DNA of 40,360 bases from Bacilli bacterium (GTDB taxonomy: Bacteria > Bacillota_I > Bacilli_A > RFN20 > CAG-826), in the NCBI GenBank assembly GCA_024408085.1, contig JAKSVH010000009.1:1-40360 (forward strand), read 5' to 3'. Positions 10,272 through 18,217 of the stretch are shown here, piece after piece. Each line of letters begins with the position of its first letter. The stretch's first letter is position 1. A program made the translations under genes and the position numbers. The notes beneath the pieces are model-generated. The model was given only the letters and a program-made list of their open reading frames with translations. It searched no databases and was not told the origin of the DNA.

Positions 10272-11625
10272 ATCTTTAACTGAAAAATTCCAACGCATCC
10301 TTAAGAAAGTTCGCGGACAATCTAGACTTACTGAAGCTAACATGGATGACATGCTTAGAGAAGTCCGTGTTGCACTCTTAGAAGCAGATGTTAATTTTAA
10401 GGTCGTTAAGGCCTTTATTGAGCATATCAAAGAGAAGGCTCTTGGTGCTGAAGTTTACACCAAATTAAATCCTTCTCAAATGGTTGTCAAAATTGTTCAT
10501 GATGAGTTAGTAGAACTCCTTGGTTCAGGTGATTCAGAACTTAATTTTGAAGCACATAAGCCAACCATCATCATGTTAGTAGGTTTGCAAGGTACAGGTA
10601 AGACAACTTCTGCTGGTAAATTAGCCTATTTGATGAAGAATAAGATGAACAAAAAGGTTCTTCTTGCTGCAGGCGACGTTTATCGTCCAGCCGCTATTGA
10701 TCAATTAGAACAAATTGGTAAATCAATCGATGTTCCTGTTTTAGCAATGGGCACAGATGTTTCACCAGTTGAGATTGCAAAGAAAGCAAAAGAAAAAGCA
10801 TATAATGAACACTTTGATGTTCTTATTATTGATACCGCTGGTCGTTTATCCATTGATGAACCATTAATGAAAGAACTTAATGACATTACTGATGCAGTTC
10901 ATCCAAATGAAACATTGCTTTTAGTTGATGCAATGTCTGGTCAAGATGCAATTAATGTTGCAAACGCATTCCATAGTGCACTTAATCTTACCGGTATTAT
11001 TATGTCAAAACTTGATGGCGATGCCCGTGGCGGTTCGTCTTTATCAATTAAACATTTAACTGGTATTCCAATTAAGTTTGCTGGTGTTGGTGAAAAAGTC
11101 AGCGATTTAGATGTTTTCCATCCAGATAGAATGGCAGATAGAATTCTTGGAATGGGTGACGTTGTTACTCTTGCAGAAAAAGTCCAAGAAGAAATTGATG
11201 AAAAAGAAGCTGCTAGAGAAGCTAACAAGATGATGGAAGGTAAGTTCACCCTTGATGATCTTGTTAAAAATATGAAACGTATTCAAAGAATGGGTTCTTT
11301 AGGTGGATTACTTAAACTTATTCCTGGAATGCCAACTTTAACAGATGAGCAAAAGGAACAAGGCGAAAAAGAAATGAAAGTCATGGAAGCAATCATTAGC
11401 TCAATGACTCCATATGAAAGAGCACACCCTGAAGTATTAAAGAATTCTCGTAAAGTTAGAATTGCAAAAGGATGCGGTAAGACAAATGCCGACATTAATA
11501 GACTTCTTAAGAAGTATGAACAAATGCAAGAAATGATGAAGAGAATGCAACAATATAAAAAGACCGGCCGCATGCCTCCTGGTGGTATGGGATTGCCTCC
11601 TGGAATGGGCGGTGGAATGTTCTAG
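10261..11625 (+). CDS. ffh: Signal recognition particle protein Ffh (SRP54)
   Basis: A 454-residue SRP54 GTPase. The N domain is at 1-95, the P-loop GLQGTGKTT at 108-116, followed by DTAGRL and SKLDGDARGGS, then a methionine-rich M domain (about 325-454) that binds 4.5S RNA and signal peptides. The C-terminus is Met/Gly/Pro-rich (PPGGMGLPPGMGGGMF). It is the last gene of the plsX-ffh unit and converges on trmD across a shared terminator. Confidence 0.97.
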   Translation: MAFESLTEKFQRILKKVRGQSRLTEANMDDMLREVRVALLEADVNFKVVKAFIEHIKEKALGAEVYTKLNPSQMVVKIVHDELVELLGSGDSELNFEAHKPTIIMLVGLQGTGKTTSAGKLAYLMKNKMNKKVLLAAGDVYRPAAIDQLEQIGKSIDVPVLAMGTDVSPVEIAKKAKEKAYNEHFDVLIIDTAGRLSIDEPLMKELNDITDAVHPNETLLLVDAMSGQDAINVANAFHSALNLTGIIMSKLDGDARGGSSLSIKHLTGIPIKFAGVGEKVSDLDVFHPDRMADRILGMGDVVTLAEKVQEEIDEKEAAREANKMMEGKFTLDDLVKNMKRIQRMGSLGGLLKLIPGMPTLTDEQKEQGEKEMKVMEAIISSMTPYERAHPEVLKNSRKVRIAKGCGKTNADINRLLKKYEQMQEMMKRMQQYKKTGRMPPGGMGLPPGMGGGMF

Positions 11626-11627
11626 AA

Positions 11628-11653
11628 AAAAAGCTCCGCGATGGAGCTTTTAT
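11628..11653. terminator. Bidirectional terminator between ffh and trmD
   Basis: AAAAGCTCC / loop / GGAGCTTTT with an A run on one side and T-rich sequence on the other, so it can end transcripts from both strands. The trmD stop codon (11650-11652) lies inside it. Confidence 0.88.
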
Positions 11654-12423
11654 TTTGTGAATTTTTTGCCTTTATTTAAGGCATCTTCTAACCACTTTGG
11701 ATTGTCGTCGTTTTGGTCTAATTCTTGAACCAATTTTTTGTCTTGTTTTGTAAGTTCATGTTTGGCATACAAATCAGGGCGATATTCCCTAGTAATTTTA
11801 AGTGATTCTTTTCTTCTATATTTCTCAATAGCAGTGTGATTTCCAGTGTAGAGGATATCAGGCACTTTATGGCCGTCAAAGTCCTTTGGTTCTGTGTATT
11901 GAGGATACTCTAGAAGGTTATCGTTGAATGATTCTTCATTAAGCGAAACATCAGTGATTGCACCATCTTGAAGTCTAATGATTGAGTCTGCAATTGCCAT
12001 TGCTCCAATCTCTCCGCCGGTTAAAACATAATCCCCGATTGAGATGGTTTCATCAATGTAATTATTAACTCTTTCATCAACTCCTTCATAGTGTCCGCAA
12101 ACTAAAACAATTTCGTCTAATTTTGCAAATTTCACTGCAAATTCCTGGGTAAATTGCTTTCCGCGAGGTGATAGAAGAATCTTTCTAGCACCCTCAGATG
12201 CATTAGCTTTTAAGGCATCGACAATTGGTTGGCATTTCATGATTAAGCCAGCGCCTCCGCCTACTGGTGGAGTGTCAACACGTCCGTATTTATCAAGTGT
12301 GTAATCACGAATGTTTACAATGTTAACTTCAACAACTTTCTTTCCGATTGCACGTTTAATAATCGAGTTCGTTAGGAACCCGTCAAACATTTCTGGAAAT
12401 AAGGTTAAAATAGTTATTTTCAT
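11650..12423 (-). CDS. trmD: tRNA (guanine-37-N1)-methyltransferase TrmD
   Basis: A 257-residue SPOUT methyltransferase. It has PPVGGGAGLIMKCQPI, LSPRGKQFTQEFA, LVCGHYEGVDERV and SIGDYVLTGGE, the residues that form the trefoil-knot SAM site. It methylates G37 of tRNAs reading CUN, CCN and CGG; the tRNA-Pro(CGG) at 34699 has the required G37. It is last in the minus-strand unit rpsP-khpA-rimM-trmD and overlaps rimM by 4 nt (ATGA). Confidence 0.96.
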   Translation of the reverse strand: MKITILTLFPEMFDGFLTNSIIKRAIGKKVVEVNIVNIRDYTLDKYGRVDTPPVGGGAGLIMKCQPIVDALKANASEGARKILLSPRGKQFTQEFAVKFAKLDEIVLVCGHYEGVDERVNNYIDETISIGDYVLTGGEIGAMAIADSIIRLQDGAITDVSLNEESFNDNLLEYPQYTEPKDFDGHKVPDILYTGNHTAIEKYRRKESLKITREYRPDLYAKHELTKQDKKLVQELDQNDDNPKWLEDALNKGKKFTK

Positions 12424-12926
12424 AGTAAACCTTCAATGTAATTAACAATGATTTTCTTCTCTTCAAGTGAGACAGATTTTACGAATGCTTGAACGAATGG
12501 AATTAACACATCTTTTTCGGTAGTTTTTACCCTTAAAGTTGCGTATGAATTGTACTCTTCAATTTTGATAACTTTTCCAATAGTTTTTCCGTTATCAAAT
12601 TCGCAGGTCATGCCTACTAAATCTGTATAGAAAAATTCGCCATTTCTGAGGAACTTTTGATCCTTCTCAACGTAGAGAAATTTTTGATTAATTTTCTCTG
12701 CTTCTTCAATAGTGGATATTTCCTCAAAAATGAGGTTATCGCAATCGCCGTTTGTGCGGTGTAGTTTGATGGTAAGTTCACGTTCAATTTCGTTCTTATC
12801 ATTTAAAAGAAAAACGCGACTGCCTTTTGAAAAACGGGTGTCGCGAAAATGAGTAGAGGGATAAATTTTAACTTCACCTTTAAGGCCGATTGTTCTAACA
12901 ATTTGACCTACAGTAAGAAATTCCAT
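12420..12926 (-). CDS. rimM: Ribosome maturation factor RimM
   Basis: A 168-residue 16S processing factor. The N-terminal RimM barrel starts FLTVGQIVRTIGLKGEVKIYPSTHFRD, and the C-terminal PRC-like barrel contains DLVGMTCE and VLIPFVQAFVKSVSLEEKKIIV. It binds S19 and assists 30S assembly. Between khpA (2-nt gap) and trmD (4-nt overlap), as in other Bacillota. Confidence 0.94.
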   Translation of the reverse strand: MEFLTVGQIVRTIGLKGEVKIYPSTHFRDTRFSKGSRVFLLNDKNEIERELTIKLHRTNGDCDNLIFEEISTIEEAEKINQKFLYVEKDQKFLRNGEFFYTDLVGMTCEFDNGKTIGKVIKIEEYNSYATLRVKTTEKDVLIPFVQAFVKSVSLEEKKIIVNYIEGLL

Positions 12927-12928
12927 GC

Positions 12929-13189
12929 TTATTTATTTTCTTCTTCGAATGATTCGAATTTTAAATGAATATGTTTTCCTTCATTCTTACCGGTAACAGA
13001 GATGATTTCTCTGAGTGCGTTTGCGACGCTACCTTTTTTACCGATTAATCTGGCTGTGTCTTCACCTTCAGTACAAATGAGAAGGACTATGTCCTTTTCA
13101 TTATCAGATGGCATTTCACGAACCATTAAAGCATCAGGATTAATTAAGAAAGGATCAACAATTGTATGAATGATCTTCTCGTAGTCCAT
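12929..13189 (-). CDS. khpA: KH-domain RNA-binding protein KhpA (YlqC)
   Basis: An 86-residue single KH-domain protein. The GxxG-type loop is GKKGSVANALREII, preceded by CTEGEDTARLI. The family (YlqC/KhpA) binds RNA, often with KhpB, and affects cell division or elongation in streptococci. It overlaps rpsP by 1 nt and lies before rimM, its usual position. Confidence 0.92.
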   Translation of the reverse strand: MDYEKIIHTIVDPFLINPDALMVREMPSDNEKDIVLLICTEGEDTARLIGKKGSVANALREIISVTGKNEGKHIHLKFESFEEENK

Positions 13190-13464
13190 TATTTTGCTTC
13201 CTTTTTAGCTTTGTTGTACTTTTCCATTAAGCCCTTCTTTGTAAAGAGAGTCTTAATTGAATCAGATGGAGTAGCACCTTTCATGAGCCATTTTAATGCT
13301 AATTCTTCATTAATTTCTGCTGCTTCTTCTGGTTTTGCTGGATCATAGAATCCAATTTGTTCAACATAACGTCCGTCTCTTGCGCTTCTTGAATCTGCAA
13401 CAACGACACGGTAGATGGCGTCTTTATGACGACCGATTCTGGTAAGTCTAATTTTAACTGACAT
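13189..13464 (-). CDS. rpsP: 30S ribosomal protein S16
   Basis: A 91-residue S16 starting [40 protein letters not shown], the standard N-terminus. It heads the minus-strand unit, with an AAAGGAG SD and its own consensus promoter at 13495-13522. In B. subtilis rpsP points the same way as ffh and rplS; here it is reversed. Confidence 0.97.
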   Translation of the reverse strand: MSVKIRLTRIGRHKDAIYRVVVADSRSARDGRYVEQIGFYDPAKPEEAAEINEELALKWLMKGATPSDSIKTLFTKKGLMEKYNKAKKEAK

Positions 13465-13494
13465 AGTAGTAATCTCCTTTTTTTACCGCCATCT

Positions 13495-13522
13495 ATTATA
13501 TATAGATTATTAGTGGTGTCAA
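13495..13522 (-). promoter_or_regulatory. rpsP promoter
   Basis: On the minus strand: TTGACA (13522-13517), a 16-bp spacer, TATAAT (13500-13495). Both hexamers are perfect consensus. It is divergent from the SDR promoter, with 18 bp between the two -35 boxes, so the two units could compete. Confidence 0.85.
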
Positions 13523-13540
13523 GTAAAAATACTTAACACC

Positions 13541-13569
13541 TTGTATTTGAATACATATTTGATTAAGAT
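13541..13569 (+). promoter_or_regulatory. SDR gene promoter, predicted leaderless
   Basis: TTGTAT (13541-13546), a 17-bp spacer, TAAGAT (13564-13569), then 7 bases to the ATG at 13577. There is no SD. The -10 is weaker than consensus, so confidence is moderate. Confidence 0.55.
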
Positions 13570-13576
13570 ATTAGCC

Positions 13577-14458
13577 ATGATTAAGTATCAGAAATGGATT
13601 TCAAAACATTGTGAAAATTCGTTAGAAAACAAGACCATTTTTATCACAGGCGGAAATTCCGGAATTGGGTTTGAAGCAACACGTAATTTTGTTTATCTTG
13701 GAGCATCAATTATTTGGGGTTGTAGAAACCTTGAAAAAGCTGAAGTAGCAAGAGCAAAAATTGTTGAAGAGTTTGCTAAAGCAAATATTTCAATAGTTCA
13801 AGTTGATTTAGCAGACACAAATTCAATTAAAAAATGTGTTGAAAATTTAGTTAAAAATAATACCAAAATTGATGTCATTTACAACAACGCTGGAGTGTTC
13901 AGAATTCCACAGGGAAAAACTAAACAAAATTTTGATTTAGTTATCGGCACAAACTTGGTCGGAACATATGTTTTGAACAAATTGCTTTTGGAGCATTATA
14001 AAAATTCTCAATTCATTTTTACAACCAGTATTACTGCAATGTTTGCAAAATTGAATCTCAAAGATCCGTTTTTCGAAAAGACCAGATATGGAAACTTCAA
14101 AGCTTATGGTAGATCGAAGTTTGGTATTAACCAACTTGTGTCATATTGGAATGAAAATTGTGTAGCAAATTTTGCACTTATTCACCCAGGTATTACGTAT
14201 ACTCCGCTCATCAAAAAAGCCTACAAATCCCGTATATTTTGCGCATTAGCTGCTGGTTTTATGAAATTATTCTTCCATACAGCCGAGAAAGCATCACTAA
14301 CAGCATTGTTAGCTGTTGAAGAGAATAAAAAGTTTGCTTATTATGGACCTCGAGGTCCGTTTGCAATTAGCGGTTATCCAAAGAAAAGAAGGCTCATGAA
14401 GAGGTACTTAAAAGGTAATAAAAATACCTTTGATTTCCTTGAGAGTCTGAAATATTAA
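13577..14458 (+). CDS. Short-chain dehydrogenase/reductase, unknown substrate
   Basis: A 293-residue classical-type SDR. It shows the NAD(P)-binding TGGNSGIG (24-31), NNAG (103-106), a catalytic Ser near 151, and YGRSK with Tyr177/Lys181. The closest overall look is the retinol-dehydrogenase/WWOX-like group, often membrane-associated; residues 218-234 are hydrophobic. The substrate is not predictable. The start at 13577 is preferred; a longer frame opening with TTG at 13541 would start on the -35 box. It sits between the inverted rpsP block and rplS, a place where B. subtilis has no such gene, and looks like an insertion. Confidence 0.8.
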   Translation: MIKYQKWISKHCENSLENKTIFITGGNSGIGFEATRNFVYLGASIIWGCRNLEKAEVARAKIVEEFAKANISIVQVDLADTNSIKKCVENLVKNNTKIDVIYNNAGVFRIPQGKTKQNFDLVIGTNLVGTYVLNKLLLEHYKNSQFIFTTSITAMFAKLNLKDPFFEKTRYGNFKAYGRSKFGINQLVSYWNENCVANFALIHPGITYTPLIKKAYKSRIFCALAAGFMKLFFHTAEKASLTALLAVEENKKFAYYGPRGPFAISGYPKKRRLMKRYLKGNKNTFDFLESLKY

Positions 14459-14469
14459 TTAATTATTTG

Positions 14470-14498
14470 TTGCATCTCTTATAGAGAAAGAGTATTAT
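14470..14498 (+). promoter_or_regulatory. rplS promoter
   Basis: TTGCAT (14470-14475), a 17-bp spacer, TATTAT (14493-14498). The predicted start near 14505 leaves a leader of about 90 nt before the rplS ATG, unlike the leaderless units around it. Confidence 0.75.
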
Positions 14499-14504
14499 CT
14501 TGTT

Positions 14505-14594
14505 TGCGAGTTTTATAACTCGATTAGGGCGTCCCGCTTTCAAGTGATGATATGAACGTACCGAACAATTACTAGAAAAGAAGGAGGAAAAGAC
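14505..14594 (+). promoter_or_regulatory. Structured 5' leader of rplS (possible L19 leader)
   Basis: The leader starts with the hairpin CGAGTT / TTAT / AACTCG (14507-14522), then GGGCGTCCCGC and further short complementarity, and ends with the SD AAGGAGG (14581-14587), 7 nt before the ATG. Bacillota rplS leaders include a known autoregulatory family (L19 leader in Rfam). Position and size fit, but I could not test the consensus. Confidence 0.5.
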
Positions 14595-14942
14595 ATGAAC
14601 ACAAATATCGTTAACGAAGTTACTGCACGTCAAATTAAGAAAGATGTCCCAGAATTCAAAGCTGGTGATACAGTCTCAGTTTCCGTCAGAATTACTGAAA
14701 ATAACAAATCACGTATCCAAGTCTTCCAAGGCGTCGTAATCCAACGCCGCGGCTCCGGTGTCAGCGAAACCTTCACTGTTAGAAAAATTTCTTCAGGTGT
14801 CGGTGTTGAAAGAACTTTCCCAATCAACTCACCAGCAGTTGCTGCTATCAAAGTTGAAAAACACGGTAAAGTTCGCAGAAGTAGAATCTTCTACTTACGT
14901 AATCGTTCTGGCAAAGCCGCTCGTATTAAAGAAGTTCTTTAA
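14595..14942 (+). CDS. rplS: 50S ribosomal protein L19
   Basis: A 115-residue L19. Typical motifs are 'VPEFKAGDTVSVSVRI', 'RIQVFQGVVIQRRGSG', 'ETFTVRKISSGVGVERTFP' and the C-terminal 'KVRRSRIFYLRNRSGKAARIKE'. It has a strong SD AAGGAGG. In B. subtilis it follows trmD; here trmD, rimM, khpA and rpsP are inverted and an SDR gene intervenes. Transcribed alone from its own promoter to its own terminator. Confidence 0.97.
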   Translation: MNTNIVNEVTARQIKKDVPEFKAGDTVSVSVRITENNKSRIQVFQGVVIQRRGSGVSETFTVRKISSGVGVERTFPINSPAVAAIKVEKHGKVRRSRIFYLRNRSGKAARIKEVL

Positions 14943-14956
14943 TATTAGAAGCTTAG

Positions 14957-14985
14957 AAGAACCCGAGAAATCGGGTTTTTCTTTT
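14957..14985 (+). terminator. Terminator after rplS
   Basis: AACCCGA / GAAA / TCGGGTT followed by TTTCTTTT. A 7-bp stem with a GNRA tetraloop. Confidence 0.9.
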
Positions 14986-15016
14986 ACTCATTTTTAGGTA
15001 AATTAAACTATGTTTC

Positions 15017-15045
15017 TTGTAGTCTAAACTAGATGTGCGTATAAT
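15017..15045 (+). promoter_or_regulatory. lepB promoter, predicted leaderless
   Basis: TTGTAG (15017-15022), a 17-bp spacer, TATAAT (15040-15045), then 6 bases (AATTGC) and the ATG at 15052. The predicted start coincides with the start codon. No SD is present. Confidence 0.78.
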
Positions 15046-15051
15046 AATTGC

Positions 15052-15765
15052 ATGGACGAAAACGTAAGTAATGAAAAACCGATTAAAAATCGAAAAGGAT
15101 TAAGCGTCTTTTTCAATATTTTAATTACGCTTTTAAGCATCATTGCCCTCACTATTGCGGGTGTTTTGATCTACCAAAAACGTTATTTGTCGCCTTTCTG
15201 GGTTAATGGGCAATCAATGTATCCAACTTTAAATAAGTATGCTCTTGATCCAAACGGCCAACTCTACAAAGAAAATGGTTCAACAACATTGGCTGGCTCC
15301 AAAAATGTTGATTATGGTGTCATGGACAAGCATGAACGCGCACTGAAGAAAATTAAAAGATTTGACATTGTTGTTTGCAAGTACAGCAAAGATGACGCAA
15401 GCGACAAGATTAAAAGAGTCGTTGGTTTACCAGGTGAAACAATTAAGTTTGGCCAAGGAAACATAAACGGAACGTTGTTTGTTAAAAACGGAAACGAATT
15501 TTATGCAACCGAACAACCAGTTGATAATGAATATGTTGTTGCAGGAAATTATCCAGTTAATGAAATTACTTTAGGCAATGACGAATACTATGTTTTAGGT
15601 GACAACAGAGCCCATTCAAGTGATAGCCGCACCAATGGAGCAATTAAGTATGAATGGCTTATTGGTAAGGTTGTTTGCGTTTGTGCACATTGCGAAGTTC
15701 GTCAAGCAGCTGATGGTAGTCTAGAGCCATTTAATATTAAACACTTTATACCGAGATTTTTATGA
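15052..15765 (+). CDS. lepB: Signal peptidase I
   Basis: A 237-residue type I signal peptidase. One N-terminal membrane segment (about 17-40) is followed by the catalytic Ser55 in GQSMYPTL, Lys121 in KIKRVVGLPGE, and the conserved GDNRAHSSDSR near 183-193. It removes signal peptides on the outer face of the membrane. Compared with short Bacillota homologues it has an insert of about 35 residues after the Ser box (near 65-98). It heads lepB-rbgA-rnhB and overlaps rbgA by 4 nt. Confidence 0.95.
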   Translation: MDENVSNEKPIKNRKGLSVFFNILITLLSIIALTIAGVLIYQKRYLSPFWVNGQSMYPTLNKYALDPNGQLYKENGSTTLAGSKNVDYGVMDKHERALKKIKRFDIVVCKYSKDDASDKIKRVVGLPGETIKFGQGNINGTLFVKNGNEFYATEQPVDNEYVVAGNYPVNEITLGNDEYYVLGDNRAHSSDSRTNGAIKYEWLIGKVVCVCAHCEVRQAADGSLEPFNIKHFIPRFL

Positions 15766-16616
15766 AACAAATACACTGGTTTCCAGGCCATATGAAAAAG
15801 GCCCAAATAGAGGTTCAAGACAAGATTAAATTGGTTGATGTAATTGTCGAACTTTTGGATGCTAGAATTCCTCTTTCAAGTCGTAACCAAGTGTTATACA
15901 AATTAACCAAAGATAAAACCCGTTTAGTGGTCTTAACTAAGAAAGATTTAGCAGATTCTAAAATCACAGAAACTTGGATAAATTACTTTAAATCCCAGGG
16001 ATTTGCGGCTGTTTTTGCAGATTTAAACAATCCTAATGATGTTAAAAATATTGTTCGTCATGTCGAAGAACTTGGTTCAATTAAGAATGCAAAATATGCA
16101 GCAAAAGGTATGAAACCACAACCAGTCAGAGCAATGATTGTTGGCATTCCAAATGTTGGAAAATCCACACTCATAAACAAGATATCTGGGCGCAAGGCTG
16201 CATCGGTCGAAAATAAGCCTGGACATACTAAGGCTCAACAATGGATAAAAGTGTCCGAAAAATTCGAACTTTTAGATACCCCGGGAATTCTCCAACCAAA
16301 CTATAATGATTCTAAAAATGCAATTAACTTAGCACTTGTTGGATCAATGAACGAAAACATTCTTCCTAATGACCAACTTGCAACAATTGCATTCTTGTAT
16401 TTACTCCAAAATTATAAGAAACAACTCACCGATAGATTTAATTATTTAGACTTCGATGCATGTGTAGAAGAGAACTTTAAGTTAATCGCGAGAAAACGCG
16501 GCTATTTAACAAAAGGTGGGGAAGATATAGAGAAAGCCTATAAAGTCTTCTTGAATGAAGTTAAAAATGGGGTTTTAGGTCCAATTAGTTTCGAAAGAGT
16601 TGAACAAAATGCTTGA
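15762..16616 (+). CDS. rbgA: Ribosome biogenesis GTPase RbgA (YlqF)
   Basis: A 284-residue circularly permuted GTPase. The N-terminal HWFPGHMKKA precedes G4 (LTKKDLAD, near 58-65), which comes before G1 (GIPNVGKST, 128-136) and G3 (DTPG, 172-175). RbgA drives late 50S assembly (incorporation of L16 and others). It is in the usual place between rplS and rnhB, although lepB has been inserted or moved here. Overlaps lepB by 4 nt and rnhB by 8 nt. Confidence 0.95.
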   Translation: MKQIHWFPGHMKKAQIEVQDKIKLVDVIVELLDARIPLSSRNQVLYKLTKDKTRLVVLTKKDLADSKITETWINYFKSQGFAAVFADLNNPNDVKNIVRHVEELGSIKNAKYAAKGMKPQPVRAMIVGIPNVGKSTLINKISGRKAASVENKPGHTKAQQWIKVSEKFELLDTPGILQPNYNDSKNAINLALVGSMNENILPNDQLATIAFLYLLQNYKKQLTDRFNYLDFDACVEENFKLIARKRGYLTKGGEDIEKAYKVFLNEVKNGVLGPISFERVEQNA

Positions 16617-17235
16617 TTACCAAGAACAATTCTATTCTGATAAAGTAAAACTAATCGTAGGAGTTGATGAAGCTGGACGAGGTCCTTTAGCAGGACCAGT
16701 CGTCGCAGCAGCTTGTATTCTCCCGCGCGCGTATATAAATAAAGAAATAAACGACTCAAAACAGCTCACCGAAAAGAAACGCGAGGAACTTTTTGAGATT
16801 ATCAAAAAAGATGCTATCGCCTATGGCGTTGGCATTGTTTCAGCAGAAGAAATTGATGCAATTAACATTTATGAAGCCACTAAAAAAGCTATGAAAATGG
16901 CGATTGATAATTTGAAACATGAATACGACTTAATCCTTACGGATGCAATGCCTCTTAAAGGTTTTGATGTTGAAGTTGTTCCAATTATTAAAGGCGACGC
17001 AAAAGCTTTACCAATTGCAGCAGCATCAATTATTGCAAAAGTTACTCGTGATCACATGATGATTGAACTTGGTAAGAAATATCCAGAGTATGGTTTTGAA
17101 GTTCATAAGGGTTATGGAACTGCAAAACATATGGAAGCATTAAAAGAACACGGACCTATTAAAGGAATCCATCGATTCACATATAAACCTATTCAAAAAA
17201 TCACACTTCAAGAGATGAATATCTTCGATTTGTGA
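16609..17235 (+). CDS. rnhB: Ribonuclease HII
   Basis: A 208-residue RNase HII. IVGVDEAGRGPLAGPVVAAA carries the catalytic Asp20-Glu21 pair; LTDAMPL and AAASIIAKVTRD supply later active-site residues. It removes ribonucleotides and RNA from RNA/DNA hybrids. I chose the ATG at 16609; a TTG at 16600 would add three residues. It overlaps the rbgA stop (ATGCTTGA). Confidence 0.95.
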   Translation: MLDYQEQFYSDKVKLIVGVDEAGRGPLAGPVVAAACILPRAYINKEINDSKQLTEKKREELFEIIKKDAIAYGVGIVSAEEIDAINIYEATKKAMKMAIDNLKHEYDLILTDAMPLKGFDVEVVPIIKGDAKALPIAAASIIAKVTRDHMMIELGKKYPEYGFEVHKGYGTAKHMEALKEHGPIKGIHRFTYKPIQKITLQEMNIFDL

Positions 17236-17243
17236 AAAAAAAC

Positions 17244-17271
17244 AAGTCACTTTGTGACTTAAAAATTTTTT
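17244..17271 (+). terminator. Weak terminator after rnhB
   Basis: AAGTCAC / TTT / GTGACTT followed by AAAAA and then TTTTTT. The T run is offset from the stem by five A, so it may extend the stem (AAAAAA upstream pairs with the T run) rather than be a simple U tract. Confidence 0.6.
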
Positions 17272-17319
17272 CAGCGAAAATGCCAAATCTACCTGAAATA
17301 AGTAGTAGAGGTATTTTTT

Positions 17320-18111
17320 ATGAAAGCTAGAGAAATTTTAATTTACTTATCTACTATTTATAAGGGAGATTGGAATCAAATTTTTGAGACAATTACTGCA
17401 AAGAAGCAGCTTGACGAAAAAGAAATTAAAAAGGTTCTTAAAAATCTCAAGTCTAAAGTTGTTACGTGTTTTGATGACGATTACCCTCAACAATTAAAAA
17501 CAGTTCAAAAGCCACCTTTTGTTCTTTATTACCATGGAGACCTCTCCTTGGCTAGAGATAAACATAAGTCAATTTCGGTTGTAGGTAGTAGAAAAAACAG
17601 CCCATATGGCGAGGCAGTAACTAACAAATTAGTAAAAGATTTATGTAAAGAATTAGTTATTGTATCGGGTATGGCGCGCGGAATTGATGGAATTGCACAT
17701 AGGGCGTGCATCGCGAATGGCGGAAAGTCTATCGCAGTTTTGGGGTGCGGGATAAATGTTTGTTATCCCGCTAGTAACCTGGATGTGTATGATGAAATGA
17801 AGAAACATCACCTTATTTTATCTGAATACCCAGATTTAACTGAGCCTAATCCGTTATATTTTCCAATTAGAAACAGAATTATTGCAGCGTTATCAGATTG
17901 TTTACTAGTTACTGAAGGCCAGAGAAATTCAGGCACATCAATAACTGCTACAATAACATTAGAAAATGGCGGGAATGTGTGCTGTGTTCCTACTAGAATT
18001 GGTGAAAATTCAGTGTGCAATCACCTCATTGCTTATGGTGCTGCATTAGTTGAAACAGCTGAAGACATCTACCTCGAGATGGGTTATCGCAAGAATGAAA
18101 CTGCTTTCTAA
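17320..18111 (+). CDS. dprA: DNA processing protein DprA
   Basis: A 263-residue Rossmann-fold DprA/Smf. The family core is VVGSRKNSPYG, SGMARGIDGIAH, AVLGCGINVCYPASN and FPIRNRIIAALSDCLLVTEGQRNSGTSITA. DprA loads RecA on single-stranded DNA during transformation and is also kept in non-competent species. The protein is slightly short: an N-terminal helical region (1-60) replaces a full SAM domain and there is no C-terminal winged helix. An AGAGGT SD lies about 8 nt before the ATG. Directly upstream of topA, as in B. subtilis. Confidence 0.94.
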   Translation: MKAREILIYLSTIYKGDWNQIFETITAKKQLDEKEIKKVLKNLKSKVVTCFDDDYPQQLKTVQKPPFVLYYHGDLSLARDKHKSISVVGSRKNSPYGEAVTNKLVKDLCKELVIVSGMARGIDGIAHRACIANGGKSIAVLGCGINVCYPASNLDVYDEMKKHHLILSEYPDLTEPNPLYFPIRNRIIAALSDCLLVTEGQRNSGTSITATITLENGGNVCCVPTRIGENSVCNHLIAYGAALVETAEDIYLEMGYRKNETAF

Positions 18112-18178
18112 AAAAAAGTTCAAATTTTGTTAAAGAATATAACTATATCTTTAATATATATAAAAGGAAAATTAGGCT

Positions 18179-18207
18179 TTGACTTATGTGTTTTAAATGC
18201 CTATATT
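18179..18207 (+). promoter_or_regulatory. topA promoter, nearly leaderless
   Basis: TTGACT (18179-18184), a 17-bp spacer, TATATT (18202-18207), then 10 bases to the ATG at 18218. The predicted leader is 3-4 nt and there is no SD. Confidence 0.72.
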
Positions 18208-18217
18208 ATATGGACTT

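Noticed and set aside
18121-18178. Terminator between dprA and topA
   Set aside because: The stem AAAGA/TCTTT with a bulge is weak and no T tract follows it.
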